DNA of 64,000 nucleotides, taken from positions 930,001 through 994,000 of the forward strand of contig OY781923.1 in assembly GCA_963677225.1 (NCBI GenBank). Direction: 5' to 3'. Each line of letters starts with the position of its first letter. Positions within the stretch are counted from its first letter, which is position 1. Of the stretch, positions 14,359-23,526 are shown piece after piece. The DNA is from SABI01 sp028532915 (GTDB lineage Bacteria > Spirochaetota > Spirochaetia > Sphaerochaetales > Sphaerochaetaceae). A program made the translations under genes and the position numbers. The notes under the pieces were generated by a model. The model had not been told where the DNA came from. It saw nothing but the letters and a program-made list of their open reading frames with translations, and did not search any database.

Positions 14359-15441
14359 TTAGAGAGCAGTCATCTCTACGATCTCATGAAGTTCGACATC
14401 AAAGATCAAAAGAGTGTTCGGCGGAATCATCTCATTTCCCGTTTCCTGATAAGCTAAAGAAGGATGAATGTAGAATTTGAAATGAGAACCGACCGGCATC
14501 AGCTGAACACCTTCGATGAAGCCGGGGATGAGATTCGCCAGAGGGAATACCGAAGGCTCTCCTCTCGCATAGGAGCTGTCTCCTGTCGTCCCGTCGAGGA
14601 ATGTTATCTGATAATCAACTTTCACAGTATCCTCGATAGTCGGAATCTCGCCGTCTCCCAGAGAGATTACTTCGTACTGAAGACCGCTGTCGGTTGTCAT
14701 GATACCTTCTTTTGCCCCGTTTTCCTCCAAAAAGGATTCAGCGGCTGCAAGATTTTCCTCGGCGATCGCGCTTAGAGCATCTTCGTATTCGGCATTGAGT
14801 TTCTCAACATAAGCATTGAAGATCTCATCGATTTCCTGCTCGTCATACTGGAGAGGGATCTCTGCAAATGCATCGGAAACACCGCTGTTGAAATCACTGA
14901 GCGAGACGATGATACCCTGACTTTGCAGGTTGAATTGTATAATGTAACCGTAGCCGTAGCTGAACTGGTATCTGAAGGAGTAACCGCTGTCGTTCACAGC
15001 TTCGAAATCTTCAACTGTGATGACTTCGTCCAGCAGTGCCTGATACTCTTCAAAAGCGGCATTGATCTGTTCATCATCGAATATCGGCTCTTCTCCGTTG
15101 AAAAATGTCGTAGATCCCAGAAGGAACGGATCGATATCGATAAGAAGCTCCTGTTCAAGCAGACCCTGTGCAAGAATGTGTCCGTACGTATAACTGAACT
15201 TCTGTTCAAGAGTCGGATCACTCGGAGCTATAGGAAGCTGTTCATCTATTACTACCGGTCCGTCTTCAACCGCAGGTTCAACAGGTGCCGGTTCTTCGAC
15301 TTCCTGAACAACAGCTTCGGCTGCGACTTCCGGGGTCTGTTCAGAGACACTTATCTGCTGAGCTTCATTCTCGGTGGAACTGCACCCTGCGAGAGCGAAG
15401 ATCATCAGTATACTGAGTGCGATCAGATAAAATTTTTTCAT
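14359..15441 (-). CDS. FKBP-type peptidyl-prolyl isomerase, lipoprotein with duplicated N-domain
   Basis: 360 residues. Signal peptide with lipobox LAGC (Cys20) and a Pro/Glu/Val-rich linker come first. Two FKBP-N-like helical segments follow, opening FSYTYGHIL (about residue 85) and FSYGYGYII (about residue 160), and a C-terminal FKBP domain runs from about 260 to 355 with VKVDYQITFLDGT, GFIEGVQLMPVG, IHP.LAYQ and IPPNTLLIFDVEL. FkpA/Mip-like proteins normally have one dimerising N-domain; here it appears repeated. It is a periplasmic or surface folding catalyst. The ribosome site AAGGAG supports the start. It is transcribed alone and ends at a strong terminator. Confidence 0.88.
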   Translation of the reverse strand: MKKFYLIALSILMIFALAGCSSTENEAQQISVSEQTPEVAAEAVVQEVEEPAPVEPAVEDGPVVIDEQLPIAPSDPTLEQKFSYTYGHILAQGLLEQELLIDIDPFLLGSTTFFNGEEPIFDDEQINAAFEEYQALLDEVITVEDFEAVNDSGYSFRYQFSYGYGYIIQFNLQSQGIIVSLSDFNSGVSDAFAEIPLQYDEQEIDEIFNAYVEKLNAEYEDALSAIAEENLAAAESFLEENGAKEGIMTTDSGLQYEVISLGDGEIPTIEDTVKVDYQITFLDGTTGDSSYARGEPSVFPLANLIPGFIEGVQLMPVGSHFKFYIHPSLAYQETGNEMIPPNTLLIFDVELHEIVEMTAL

Positions 15442-15557
15442 GAAAATTAACTCCTTGGGAAGTAATTAAACTTTCTCTTAGTTTTTTTTAATGAATTAAG
15501 CATATCATCAAAGAAGCTTCCTGAGTACCCGTCAATTGGTAAAAATTAGGTGAAGAA

Positions 15558-16571
15558 TCATTGGAAGAGGCCTTCTATATCAGAGAGTTCAAATGAGCCC
15601 AGGATCGTTTGAATCTCTTTTTTCGTGCTCATCATGATATCAAGCAGAAGAGATGCGAACGACTGTTTCGGAACCTCAGTAACGACGCTGTTGTCGTCTT
15701 CGATGGATTCCTGATAGGCAAGACGATCTTCTCTCGATGCTCTGAAAGGAGAGAAATCCCATAGAGCGACATTGAAAGACCCTTCGAGATTCTCCTCGAT
15801 ATCGTCTTCAACTAGAGGGAAGAAATCGACTGAGACGAGCGATTCGACCTCATCGACGCTCGTCGCGAAACTCTCAAGAGGTCGGGATGAACCTTCATTG
15901 GGAAGGATGAAGGCTATCGCTTTGAGCTCAGGTTCCTGGTAATCAAGGATAACTTTGTAGTAGGCATCGGGAATCGCTACCGAAGATTTTCCGATGTATT
16001 CAGTATCATCAAGGTTGTAGAAAATCGGTCCGGTTGTAATGTATATATGACCGTTCTGGTCTGCGAAGTTTCTCACTACGGCTTCAAGATCAGCCCAGAT
16101 GCCTCTGTTGAAAGAGGGCTCCTGAGGACTCATGTTGCTCAGGTAGAAAGAATCTGACATAGCCTGCTTTGAAAAGGAGAGATCGGCCGCCGGAACCAGG
16201 TGTCCCCGGTCATAGCCGCTGTTGCGATAATCGTCAAGTACCGCTGACCCGGTCTTTATGAGAGGGTCTGCTCTGAAGTTGTCTTTCCTCTCGAAAAGAC
16301 CGTACAGTTCGTCTTTTGTCAGGTGGTAGGCCACCCATTTGGCACTCTCGATCTGTTCATCATACACAAGAGAATAGCCTTCATGAATGATGAGCGTCTC
16401 ACCCTCTTCAAGAAGAGGTACTTCAAGTCCGGCGATGATCTTCTCCTCGCCGCTCACCTGGTAATAAGAACTTACCGACGGGGTGATGATATAGAGGATC
16501 GCGTAGATCACTACCAATATTGCCAGCGTCACGAGTGTCCGCTTCATCTTCTTATGTTTTTTTGCAGCCAT
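15558..16571 (-). CDS. DNA/RNA non-specific endonuclease (NUC1 family), membrane-anchored
   Basis: 337 residues. A lysine-rich N-terminus precedes a single hydrophobic segment (about 11-31), which should act as signal anchor or signal peptide. The nuclease core carries the catalytic DRGH motif (D121-H124) and the downstream Asn that coordinates the Mg-water cluster (N155 in SFNRGIW). This is the beta-beta-alpha-metal family that includes Serratia nuclease. The location implies digestion of extracellular nucleic acid or nucleotide scavenging. The C-terminal ~60 residues are outside the core. Ribosome site is AAGGA, 8 bases upstream. No immunity-type partner is visible next to it. Confidence 0.88.
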   Translation of the reverse strand: MAAKKHKKMKRTLVTLAILVVIYAILYIITPSVSSYYQVSGEEKIIAGLEVPLLEEGETLIIHEGYSLVYDEQIESAKWVAYHLTKDELYGLFERKDNFRADPLIKTGSAVLDDYRNSGYDRGHLVPAADLSFSKQAMSDSFYLSNMSPQEPSFNRGIWADLEAVVRNFADQNGHIYITTGPIFYNLDDTEYIGKSSVAIPDAYYKVILDYQEPELKAIAFILPNEGSSRPLESFATSVDEVESLVSVDFFPLVEDDIEENLEGSFNVALWDFSPFRASREDRLAYQESIEDDNSVVTEVPKQSFASLLLDIMMSTKKEIQTILGSFELSDIEGLFQ

Positions 16572-16620
16572 GAACAGTTTCCTTATATAGTGAAAAGCAT
16601 AGAATATCTTGTAAGAAGGC

Positions 16621-17463
16621 TCAAGGGTGACGTCTTTTCCTGTGTGAAAAAAGAAGAAGAACTGCAGAAGAGAGAATCAGAAGAGTCAGATCAAGAAGAA
16701 TATCTGTGCGGCCTGATGTGAAAAAAGGATAGCTGTGAATCGAAGAGCCTTCATAATTGACGATCGTTGTGATGAACAGATTGTTCATGATGTGTGAGCC
16801 GAGAGCCGCTTCAATTCCCCCATAGGCGAATACTACCTCCATATAGAACAGTCCTGAGAGAAAATAATAGAGAAGAACAAAGAAGGGCTGACCGCTGCCG
16901 GTCAGTTCGGTGTTTGTCGTATGAGCCAGAGTGAACAGTGCTGCTGAAAAAAGAGATACGATATGGGGTGAGACGGCACTCTTTTTTGCCAGATTGAAGA
17001 AGAAAGAACGAAATAGAAGTTCTTCGCTGAGACACTGGACTGTCGTAAGAGGCAGGGCGAGAGCGATCATCATCAGATGGACTGTCCCGGTCGTTTCTCT
17101 GTGAAAGGTCAGGGGAGTGTCGAGGATGAAAACAGATGCGGTCGTCTGGATTATCTGCGAAGCGAGAAGCACCGCTCCTCCGAATAAAAATCCTCCGAGA
17201 TTAAAACGGGCCCGCTCTGTCATGAACGACAGGAGAGGGATCCGTTCAATTTTATGGATGAACAGTATGATGAGAAAAAGCAGAAGAAAGAAATTTGCAT
17301 GCCTGATCGCATAAGAGAGGAGAATATTCTCTTTTGATACAAGAGAGAACAGAGCCGCCGTGATGAACGATCCTGCCGTTATCCAGATGACGACGATGAG
17401 GGTGAAGTAGAGAAGATTCCTGGCTGTGGATGTCCCGTGAGGGAGAATTTCGTCTTTCATCAT
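16621..17463 (-). CDS. CPBP-family intramembrane metalloprotease
   Basis: About 280 residues with seven to eight membrane helices. The three CPBP (Rce1/ABI) signatures are present: EExxxR in SEELLFRSFFF, FxxxH in FTLAHTT and HxxxN in SHIMNN. Family members are membrane-embedded proteases, often linked to prenyl-protein or bacteriocin-related processing; the substrate here is unknown. I chose the start MMKDEIL at 17463. Upstream codons in the same frame belong to the antisense of the addB gene. An extended -10 (TGC-TATACT) ends 5 bases before this ATG (8 before the next ATG), and no ribosome site exists, so the message is probably leaderless. Confidence 0.82.
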   Translation of the reverse strand: MMKDEILPHGTSTARNLLYFTLIVVIWITAGSFITAALFSLVSKENILLSYAIRHANFFLLLFLIILFIHKIERIPLLSFMTERARFNLGGFLFGGAVLLASQIIQTTASVFILDTPLTFHRETTGTVHLMMIALALPLTTVQCLSEELLFRSFFFNLAKKSAVSPHIVSLFSAALFTLAHTTNTELTGSGQPFFVLLYYFLSGLFYMEVVFAYGGIEAALGSHIMNNLFITTIVNYEGSSIHSYPFFTSGRTDILLDLTLLILSSAVLLLFSHRKRRHP

Positions 17464-17468
17464 AGTGA

Positions 17469-17477
17469 AGTATAGCA
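17469..17477 (-). promoter_or_regulatory. Extended -10 promoter of the CPBP protease gene
   Basis: TGC-TATACT on the minus strand ends 5 bases before the first ATG. It is back-to-back with the addB promoter, only about 7 bases away on the other strand. Confidence 0.5.
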
Positions 17478-17484
17478 TAAATGA

Positions 17485-17493
17485 TGGTATAAT
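17485..17493 (+). promoter_or_regulatory. Extended -10 promoter of addB
   Basis: TGG-TATAAT is a perfect extended -10. It ends 7 bases before the addB ATG at 17501, with no ribosome site, and is consistent with a leaderless message. Confidence 0.6.
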
Positions 17494-17500
17494 CGGCACT

Positions 17501-20179
17501 ATGAAGCTCACCTCGTATGAACAATTGCATGAAGCTGTGTTCTCTTCGATCGCCCGGGAAAACAGTATCTGTGTATTCCCCGATGAGACTGTGCGGAGAT
17601 CGTGGATCCAGCAGTACACTCTTAAAAGTGAAAAGGGCGCTCTGCTGCTGAACCGCATACTTTCGTGGGACACATTTATACGGAACTTCCAGGATGTCAA
17701 AGATCTCAAAGAGGCCGATGAGACTGTGCGGTTTCTGTTTGTGAAGGATCTCATCGAGAAGAACGGAAGCTCTCTGCGTTTTTTCTGCCAGAGCGGCTAT
17801 CCGCAGCTGCAGAGTAATCTCATCCCGACGATCGTTTCCCTTTTTTCTCATTTTCCCTCTTTGAGAAGAGCGAAGGAAGAGATGGCCGATACGTATTCCT
17901 CTCTTCCCTCATCCTATCGCCATGATATTGAACTTATCGAGGCCAGTTATCTCGAGTTTCTCCGCGATCACCGGCTGTGGGATCCTCTGTGCATCGTACC
18001 GTGCGAATGTCATGATGAAGATATTTGCAAATCTTCCGTCCACATCTTCTTTCCCCGGCTGTGCACATCATTCAGCGAATACAGGAAGGTGATCTCTTTC
18101 CTTCCTTCTGTTCAGCTGTATGAGGTCTCTTCAATACAGACTCAGAAGATCGTCCGTTACCCGAACGAGAAGATAGAATTGGCCAGCGCTCTGCAGAAGG
18201 TGAAGGAACTGCTTCAAAGCGGTGTACATCACGACGATATTGCGGTAACCGCAGGTCCGGCCCAAAGAATGAGAGAGTACCTCTATCTGGAGGCGAAAAA
18301 GATTCCACTCTCGGTCAGGATAGTCTACGGAAAGCCGATACTCGATACCGCGGTCGGAAGGCTTTTCGATTCGATGCAGAAGGTGTCCCGGGGGAATTTC
18401 GATATCGATGTAGTCAGACCGTTTCTTCTCGACCGCACGATACCCTGGCGCTATCGTGATCTTCATGAGAAGATAGTCCGCCTGGGGCTGAAGTATCATA
18501 TCCATCAGAGAGGACCGTACAGCAAAAATAATGCATGGAAGTCTGTTCTGCACGATTCTCCTTTTGCTGACCGGCGTCTCTACTATTATGTTAACCGTCT
18601 ATTCCAGATTATCTTCAGTCTTGTGAACTCGAAGGATATCTCTGAGATCATCCGGTATGTCTCCATCCTGCGTTCCAGGTTTTTCGAGGAGGGCAGATGG
18701 TCCTACGAGACCGGAAGAGAGGTCCAGAGCGGAGAGAACCAGGCCTTCACTTTCTGTCTGGAGCAGTTGAGCAGCCTTTCTTCGAGTCTCTCCCTTTTCT
18801 CCGATACGGAGAATCTCAGACCGTACCCCTTGTTTCTGCAGCTTCTCAGAACCAGAAGATTCAATGCGGCAGGAGCGGATGAAGGGGTGAGAGTCTACGA
18901 ATACGGGCACTCGGCGGGAATCACTGCCCGCTATCACTTTTTCATCGGCTGTAACGGAGAGGTCGTCGATAAGAACCGGAGGATGCTCCCTCTTCTCAAG
19001 ATCGACAGTTTTGAGGAATCTGCAGCTGATGAGCTGCTGAGAACCTGCATGGCAAGCGGTGAATATGTGACATTCTCCTGTTCTTCGAAAGGCTACGGCA
19101 ACACCACGAACACCATCCCTCATCTCTTTTTTGAAAAGAATATGGTGATAAAAGGTGAGGGAGAAAGAAACCGGCTGATGATAGATGAGATGACCGCATG
19201 GAGGGATGGACGGAAAGAGAAAAAGACTCTCTTTTCCGCTATGCAGCAGCGGGGGTATCTGTATGCGAAGAAGACGGTCTTCAGAGACAGAGGCATAGAC
19301 CTGTCTATACAGAAAAGAAGCATATCTCTTGTTCCGTATGCAGCAGACACCGACGGCCGCATTCCCTTTTCTTCCTCTTCGATCGATATGTTCACAGCCT
19401 GTCCCATGAAATATGTGAGTTCCAGGGTATTTTCGGTGAGAAAAGAAGATTATGCCGAGATTCTCATAGACCACGGAGAGATCGGGAATCTTGAACACAA
19501 TATCTACAGCCGATTCTTCCGGGAATTTCATACTCTTTACGGAACATTCGAGGTGGAACAGAAAGAGAAGATGAGGGCCCTTCTGACGGAAATCTGTGAC
19601 CGGGAGGTGAACAGACGGCTGGTCGCAGCCGCACGTCTCGAAAGTCATATCGTACGGTATATTCAACAGCGTTACCTGTCACTTCTTCCCGCAATCATCG
19701 ATGAGGAACTGAAGCAGTTCTGTTCGAACGAGACCGTCGAGGTCGAACTGCCATTGAACTATGTAGATGAAGACGGAAAGTTCATCCTGGACGGAAGAAT
19801 TGACAGAGTGATCAGAAGATCGGACGGATCTTTGTGTGTCATCGACTACAAGAAATCCCGCACTATTTCAAAGAAGGAGTTTACAGCCGATGCCCGATCG
19901 CTGTCTTCCTACCAGCTTCCTCTGTATGTGCTTCTGCTTGAAAAGAACGGACGGAAAGCCGAATGCGCTGCCTATTACAATATCGAAGGTAAACGATACC
20001 TCATTGCCTTCAGTGATGATCAGGAACTGACAGACTCGCTGGTAAAACTGAGCCTCTCGCACATAGCAGATATCATAGATAGGATAGAGAGCGGTACGAT
20101 GGGAGCGACCCCATCGAAGAAAGTGTGCGGCAATTGCGATTATCGTCAGGTGTGCAGAAGGAGATATTCGTTACCATGA
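17501..20179 (+). CDS. addB: AddB-like PD-(D/E)XK nuclease subunit
   Basis: 892 residues. The C-terminal nuclease domain shows DGRIDRV...VIDYKK (PD-(D/E)XK core) and a probable iron-sulfur staple: Cys in TACPMKY before the nuclease and CGNC-x5-C at the extreme C-terminus. This is the AddB arrangement; with AddA it would resect double-strand breaks for RecA loading. The N-terminus lacks the GxxGxGKT Walker A loop of Bacillus AddB, so it is probably a degenerate helicase-fold subunit. The ATG at 17501 is preferred over 17465, because the extended -10 lies between them. The stop overlaps the addA start by 4 bases. The AddB name rests on domain layout and the addA neighbour. Confidence 0.8.
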   Translation: MKLTSYEQLHEAVFSSIARENSICVFPDETVRRSWIQQYTLKSEKGALLLNRILSWDTFIRNFQDVKDLKEADETVRFLFVKDLIEKNGSSLRFFCQSGYPQLQSNLIPTIVSLFSHFPSLRRAKEEMADTYSSLPSSYRHDIELIEASYLEFLRDHRLWDPLCIVPCECHDEDICKSSVHIFFPRLCTSFSEYRKVISFLPSVQLYEVSSIQTQKIVRYPNEKIELASALQKVKELLQSGVHHDDIAVTAGPAQRMREYLYLEAKKIPLSVRIVYGKPILDTAVGRLFDSMQKVSRGNFDIDVVRPFLLDRTIPWRYRDLHEKIVRLGLKYHIHQRGPYSKNNAWKSVLHDSPFADRRLYYYVNRLFQIIFSLVNSKDISEIIRYVSILRSRFFEEGRWSYETGREVQSGENQAFTFCLEQLSSLSSSLSLFSDTENLRPYPLFLQLLRTRRFNAAGADEGVRVYEYGHSAGITARYHFFIGCNGEVVDKNRRMLPLLKIDSFEESAADELLRTCMASGEYVTFSCSSKGYGNTTNTIPHLFFEKNMVIKGEGERNRLMIDEMTAWRDGRKEKKTLFSAMQQRGYLYAKKTVFRDRGIDLSIQKRSISLVPYAADTDGRIPFSSSSIDMFTACPMKYVSSRVFSVRKEDYAEILIDHGEIGNLEHNIYSRFFREFHTLYGTFEVEQKEKMRALLTEICDREVNRRLVAAARLESHIVRYIQQRYLSLLPAIIDEELKQFCSNETVEVELPLNYVDEDGKFILDGRIDRVIRRSDGSLCVIDYKKSRTISKKEFTADARSLSSYQLPLYVLLLEKNGRKAECAAYYNIEGKRYLIAFSDDQELTDSLVKLSLSHIADIIDRIESGTMGATPSKKVCGNCDYRQVCRRRYSLP

Positions 20180-23100
20180 TAGACCATCAGCAGCTCATCG
20201 AACAGACCGGATTCTTCAATGATGATCAGAAGGAAGCTGTCTTCTGCGATGCGAACTGTGTCGTCACAGCAGGGGCCGGATCCGGGAAGACTAGTGTTCT
20301 TACCTACAGATTCTTCCGTCTGGTCGCCCAGATGAAAGCCGATGTCGATCAGATTCTCACTCTGACATTCACCAAAGCCGCAGCGAATGAGATGTATGAA
20401 CGTATCTATGCTCTTCTCAGCAGCTTCAAAGACGATTCCGATATCGCCGTTCAGATGGAGAAGTTCAGAAATGCCACAATCAGCACGATAGACAGCTTCT
20501 GCTATCAGGTGGTACAGGCGGATGTGACCCGCTTCGGACTGTCCCCCTCATTCTCTCTCGATAACGATCTGTCCGAAGAGCTCGCCGTCGAGTGTGCCTA
20601 CAATATACTCCAGAAATACCCGGACGATCGTGCCGTCGGGTTCCTTTCATCAGTCTATTCTCCGAAGCAGCTTGTCGAGGATGTCTTCGCTGCTGTCGCA
20701 ACACGGTATTTCTATCCCGGAGATTCTTTTGACCCCGATTCGGTTGCCTGTGAGATCATAGAATATATCCGCTCGTATACCGCGAGTCTCGCTTCGAAGA
20801 TGGAACAGATAGTCCGGCAGCTGACAAGTTATGATGATACGAGTAAGACATACAAAGAAAATGAGGAGAAACTGAACAATATCCTTCCTCTTGTGCGAGA
20901 TATTCCTTCTCTTTTATCGCGATATGAACAGGTTTTGCCGCCGATAGGAACTGTCAAGAAACTGAGAGCGAAGTCTCCGCATAAAGAACAGTACAACGAA
21001 TCTGTAGAGATTCTGCGCGGTGAGATGGTTTCCCAGCTCTCATTCTGCTGCCGCGTTCTTTCGGATTCCGATATGATAAATGCAATCTACAAGCTGTTAG
21101 GTCTCTACCGCGATCTTTATCTGGAGAAAAAGAGAGAGAGGGAGGTTGTGACCTATAATGATGTCGCTCAGATGGCCTGCGTGATCCTGAGAGAGAATGA
21201 GAATGTGAGACGCTATTTCTCCAATGCCTATCGCTATATCATGGTGGATGAGTTTCAGGATACCAACGCTCTGCAGAAGGAGATTCTCTATCTTCTCTCA
21301 TCCGAATCTCCCGTGAAAGACAACCAGCCGGTCTCAGTCCACTCATTGAAGAAAGACAAACTGTTTTTCGTAGGGGATGAAAAACAGTCTATCTATCGCT
21401 TCAGAGGGGCCGATGTCAGAGTGTTCAGACAGCTTCACAAAGAAATACTCTCCGCCGGAGGCCGTCATATCACACTTCACACCAACTACAGAAGTGAACG
21501 CCATCTTATCAGACTGTTTAATTCTCTGTTCGAACGGATCTTCTCGATGAGAGAATATGATTTCGAAGCCGAGTTTTCTCCGTTGAGACCGAAGGAGGAA
21601 GAAGGAGAAAATCAGAAGTGTTCCAGTTCGTCACTGGTCATCCTCCCTGACATCGAATCCAAAGATGATGATGAGCTCTTCGAAAGCGCGGCGGAGAGCG
21701 AGGCCTATTATATTGCACAGAAGATAGAACAGATGGTAGGCAGCGATGACTATCTCATCAGAAAGGGTGATTCTCTGTCCCGCCCCTCTTATGATGATAT
21801 CGCGATTCTCCTGAGGACCACATCACCTCAGATGCACTATGAGAAGGCTCTGCGTCAAAAGGGAATACCCTATCAGCTGAGCAGCGTGAAATCCCTCTTT
21901 CTTGAAGCTGTCATGAATGATATCTATCTGCTGCTGCAGCTTCTCATCTACAGCGACGATTTTCTCAGTTATGCGGCTCTTCTCAGATCTCCCTTCTGCA
22001 ATGTCGACGACATTACGGTAATCGAGGCGGTGAAGCGGGCCGAAACGGATAAGGCTCTTTTCACCCTCGATACCTTTGAGAACGAATCGATGCAAGAGAG
22101 GTACGAAACTCTGGCTGCCCTGTATCAGACACTGATGGTAAAAAGCGGACAGGAGAGTATCGCGTCACTGCTGTACCATCTGTGGTACGAAGGCGGATAC
22201 AGGGTTCATCTTCTCAGTGACAGTTCCTACAGTGTCTATCTTGAGCATTTTGAATATCTTGTGGAAGTAGCCCTCGATATCGAACGAAAAGGGGGATCTC
22301 TGATCACCTTCCTCGATTTTCTCCGCGAGAGGATGGGGAATGCCGAGAAAGTGGAAGACATAGAAGTCTTAGGAGAAAACGAGGGCGGAGTGAACATCAT
22401 GACGGTCCATAAGAGTAAAGGTCTGGAGTTCCCTATCGTAATCGTTGCCAATGCGGGGGGGAAGGGGAGAAGTCTGATGACCCCTGCCGTCCATTACTGG
22501 GAAGATGACCGCAGAAGGATTCCTGTCGTACACCATTTCGAAGATGAAGGAAGAGGAAAGAATCTTCTGTTCGAGATCGACAGGAAAATGATCGAAAAAA
22601 GTGACAGTGCCGAACTGAAACGCCTTCTCTACGTCGCCTTCACCCGTGCGAAGAACCACCTTCTCATAACCGGTTGTGATAACGGCGTATCTTTGGGGCA
22701 ACAATATATGGAAAAGAACTTTCTTTCGATGATCTACTATAACAGTGCCCCCATGAGCGAATATGAGAACAAGGAAGGGCAGCTGTTCATCGATGAGGTT
22801 CCTCAATCGACAGGACAGCCGTCCCAGCAGATGATACAGCGATCTGAAATCATCAAGAAGGCTCTGGAACATGATGTGTGGTATAAAGAGGCCGAACCTG
22901 CGATAATCTATCGAGAGCGGTTCAAATCTGTGACAGCCTATGAGAAAGAGGTTCAGAGCGGACATCCTTCAGATGTCGGCCTGCAGCTGCCTTCTCTGGA
23001 ATGTGATGACATCCTTCGTTCCTATCATATCGAGAATAACTTCGGAACATGGACCCATGCAATGTTCGAATATGTGTTCAGTGAACTCGCTGGAGCCTAC

Positions 23101-23526
23101 AAGACTGTCGATTTTGCCGAATATGAACAGCGGATGCCCCGTGAGCTCAATTCCCTGGCTCTGAGAGAATACGAGAAAAGGACTATGATCCTCTCGATCG
23201 AGAAGATGCTCTCTTCGTTCTTCGAGTCGGACTTCTACCGGTCGCTTCATACCGAAGATCTGGTGAAGATGGACAGTGAACTTCCTTTTGCCGTCAGAAT
23301 GAACACCGATGGTGAGACTGTAGTTCTCAATGGAGTGATTGATCTGCTCGTACGGTATGAACAACATCTTGTTGTTGTCGATTTCAAAACAGATGCTTAT
23401 CTCGATGTTAGTGCCCATGCGAAGCAGCTTAAGATCTACAGCGAGGCTGTGAAGAAGATCTTCGGCAAAGATGTGTCGTCGGCTCTGGTCTATCTGAGAG
23501 AGAAAGAGTGCGTCAGGTGGCTATGA
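20176..23526 (+). CDS. addA: AddA-like UvrD-type helicase-nuclease
   Basis: 1116 residues. Superfamily 1A helicase motifs are visible: Walker A TAGAGSGKTS (31-40), motif Ia TLTFTKAAANEM, Walker B VDEFQDTN, motif III VGDEKQSIYRFRGAD, motif IV NYRS and motif V/VI (MTVHKSKGLEFP; LLYVAFTRAK). The C-terminus carries a PD-(D/E)XK nuclease (GVIDLLV...VVDFKTD). It is the ATP-driven partner of AddB in double-strand-break processing. The start ATG at 20176 overlaps the addB stop (ATGA), and GGAG lies just upstream. Its 3' end overlaps the convergent aminotransferase gene by 6 bases. Confidence 0.92.
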   Translation: MIDHQQLIEQTGFFNDDQKEAVFCDANCVVTAGAGSGKTSVLTYRFFRLVAQMKADVDQILTLTFTKAAANEMYERIYALLSSFKDDSDIAVQMEKFRNATISTIDSFCYQVVQADVTRFGLSPSFSLDNDLSEELAVECAYNILQKYPDDRAVGFLSSVYSPKQLVEDVFAAVATRYFYPGDSFDPDSVACEIIEYIRSYTASLASKMEQIVRQLTSYDDTSKTYKENEEKLNNILPLVRDIPSLLSRYEQVLPPIGTVKKLRAKSPHKEQYNESVEILRGEMVSQLSFCCRVLSDSDMINAIYKLLGLYRDLYLEKKREREVVTYNDVAQMACVILRENENVRRYFSNAYRYIMVDEFQDTNALQKEILYLLSSESPVKDNQPVSVHSLKKDKLFFVGDEKQSIYRFRGADVRVFRQLHKEILSAGGRHITLHTNYRSERHLIRLFNSLFERIFSMREYDFEAEFSPLRPKEEEGENQKCSSSSLVILPDIESKDDDELFESAAESEAYYIAQKIEQMVGSDDYLIRKGDSLSRPSYDDIAILLRTTSPQMHYEKALRQKGIPYQLSSVKSLFLEAVMNDIYLLLQLLIYSDDFLSYAALLRSPFCNVDDITVIEAVKRAETDKALFTLDTFENESMQERYETLAALYQTLMVKSGQESIASLLYHLWYEGGYRVHLLSDSSYSVYLEHFEYLVEVALDIERKGGSLITFLDFLRERMGNAEKVEDIEVLGENEGGVNIMTVHKSKGLEFPIVIVANAGGKGRSLMTPAVHYWEDDRRRIPVVHHFEDEGRGKNLLFEIDRKMIEKSDSAELKRLLYVAFTRAKNHLLITGCDNGVSLGQQYMEKNFLSMIYYNSAPMSEYENKEGQLFIDEVPQSTGQPSQQMIQRSEIIKKALEHDVWYKEAEPAIIYRERFKSVTAYEKEVQSGHPSDVGLQLPSLECDDILRSYHIENNFGTWTHAMFEYVFSELAGAYKTVDFAEYEQRMPRELNSLALREYEKRTMILSIEKMLSSFFESDFYRSLHTEDLVKMDSELPFAVRMNTDGETVVLNGVIDLLVRYEQHLVVVDFKTDAYLDVSAHAKQLKIYSEAVKKIFGKDVSSALVYLREKECVRWL

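Noticed and set aside
15558..16571. Secreted nuclease toxin with immunity partner
   Set aside because: The gene has a NUC1 core but no toxin leader domains, and neighbouring genes do not look like an immunity protein.
18599..19666. 355-codon open frame antisense to addB
   Set aside because: It lies wholly within the conserved addB frame, has no ribosome site or recognisable domain, and looks like a mirror of biased codon use.
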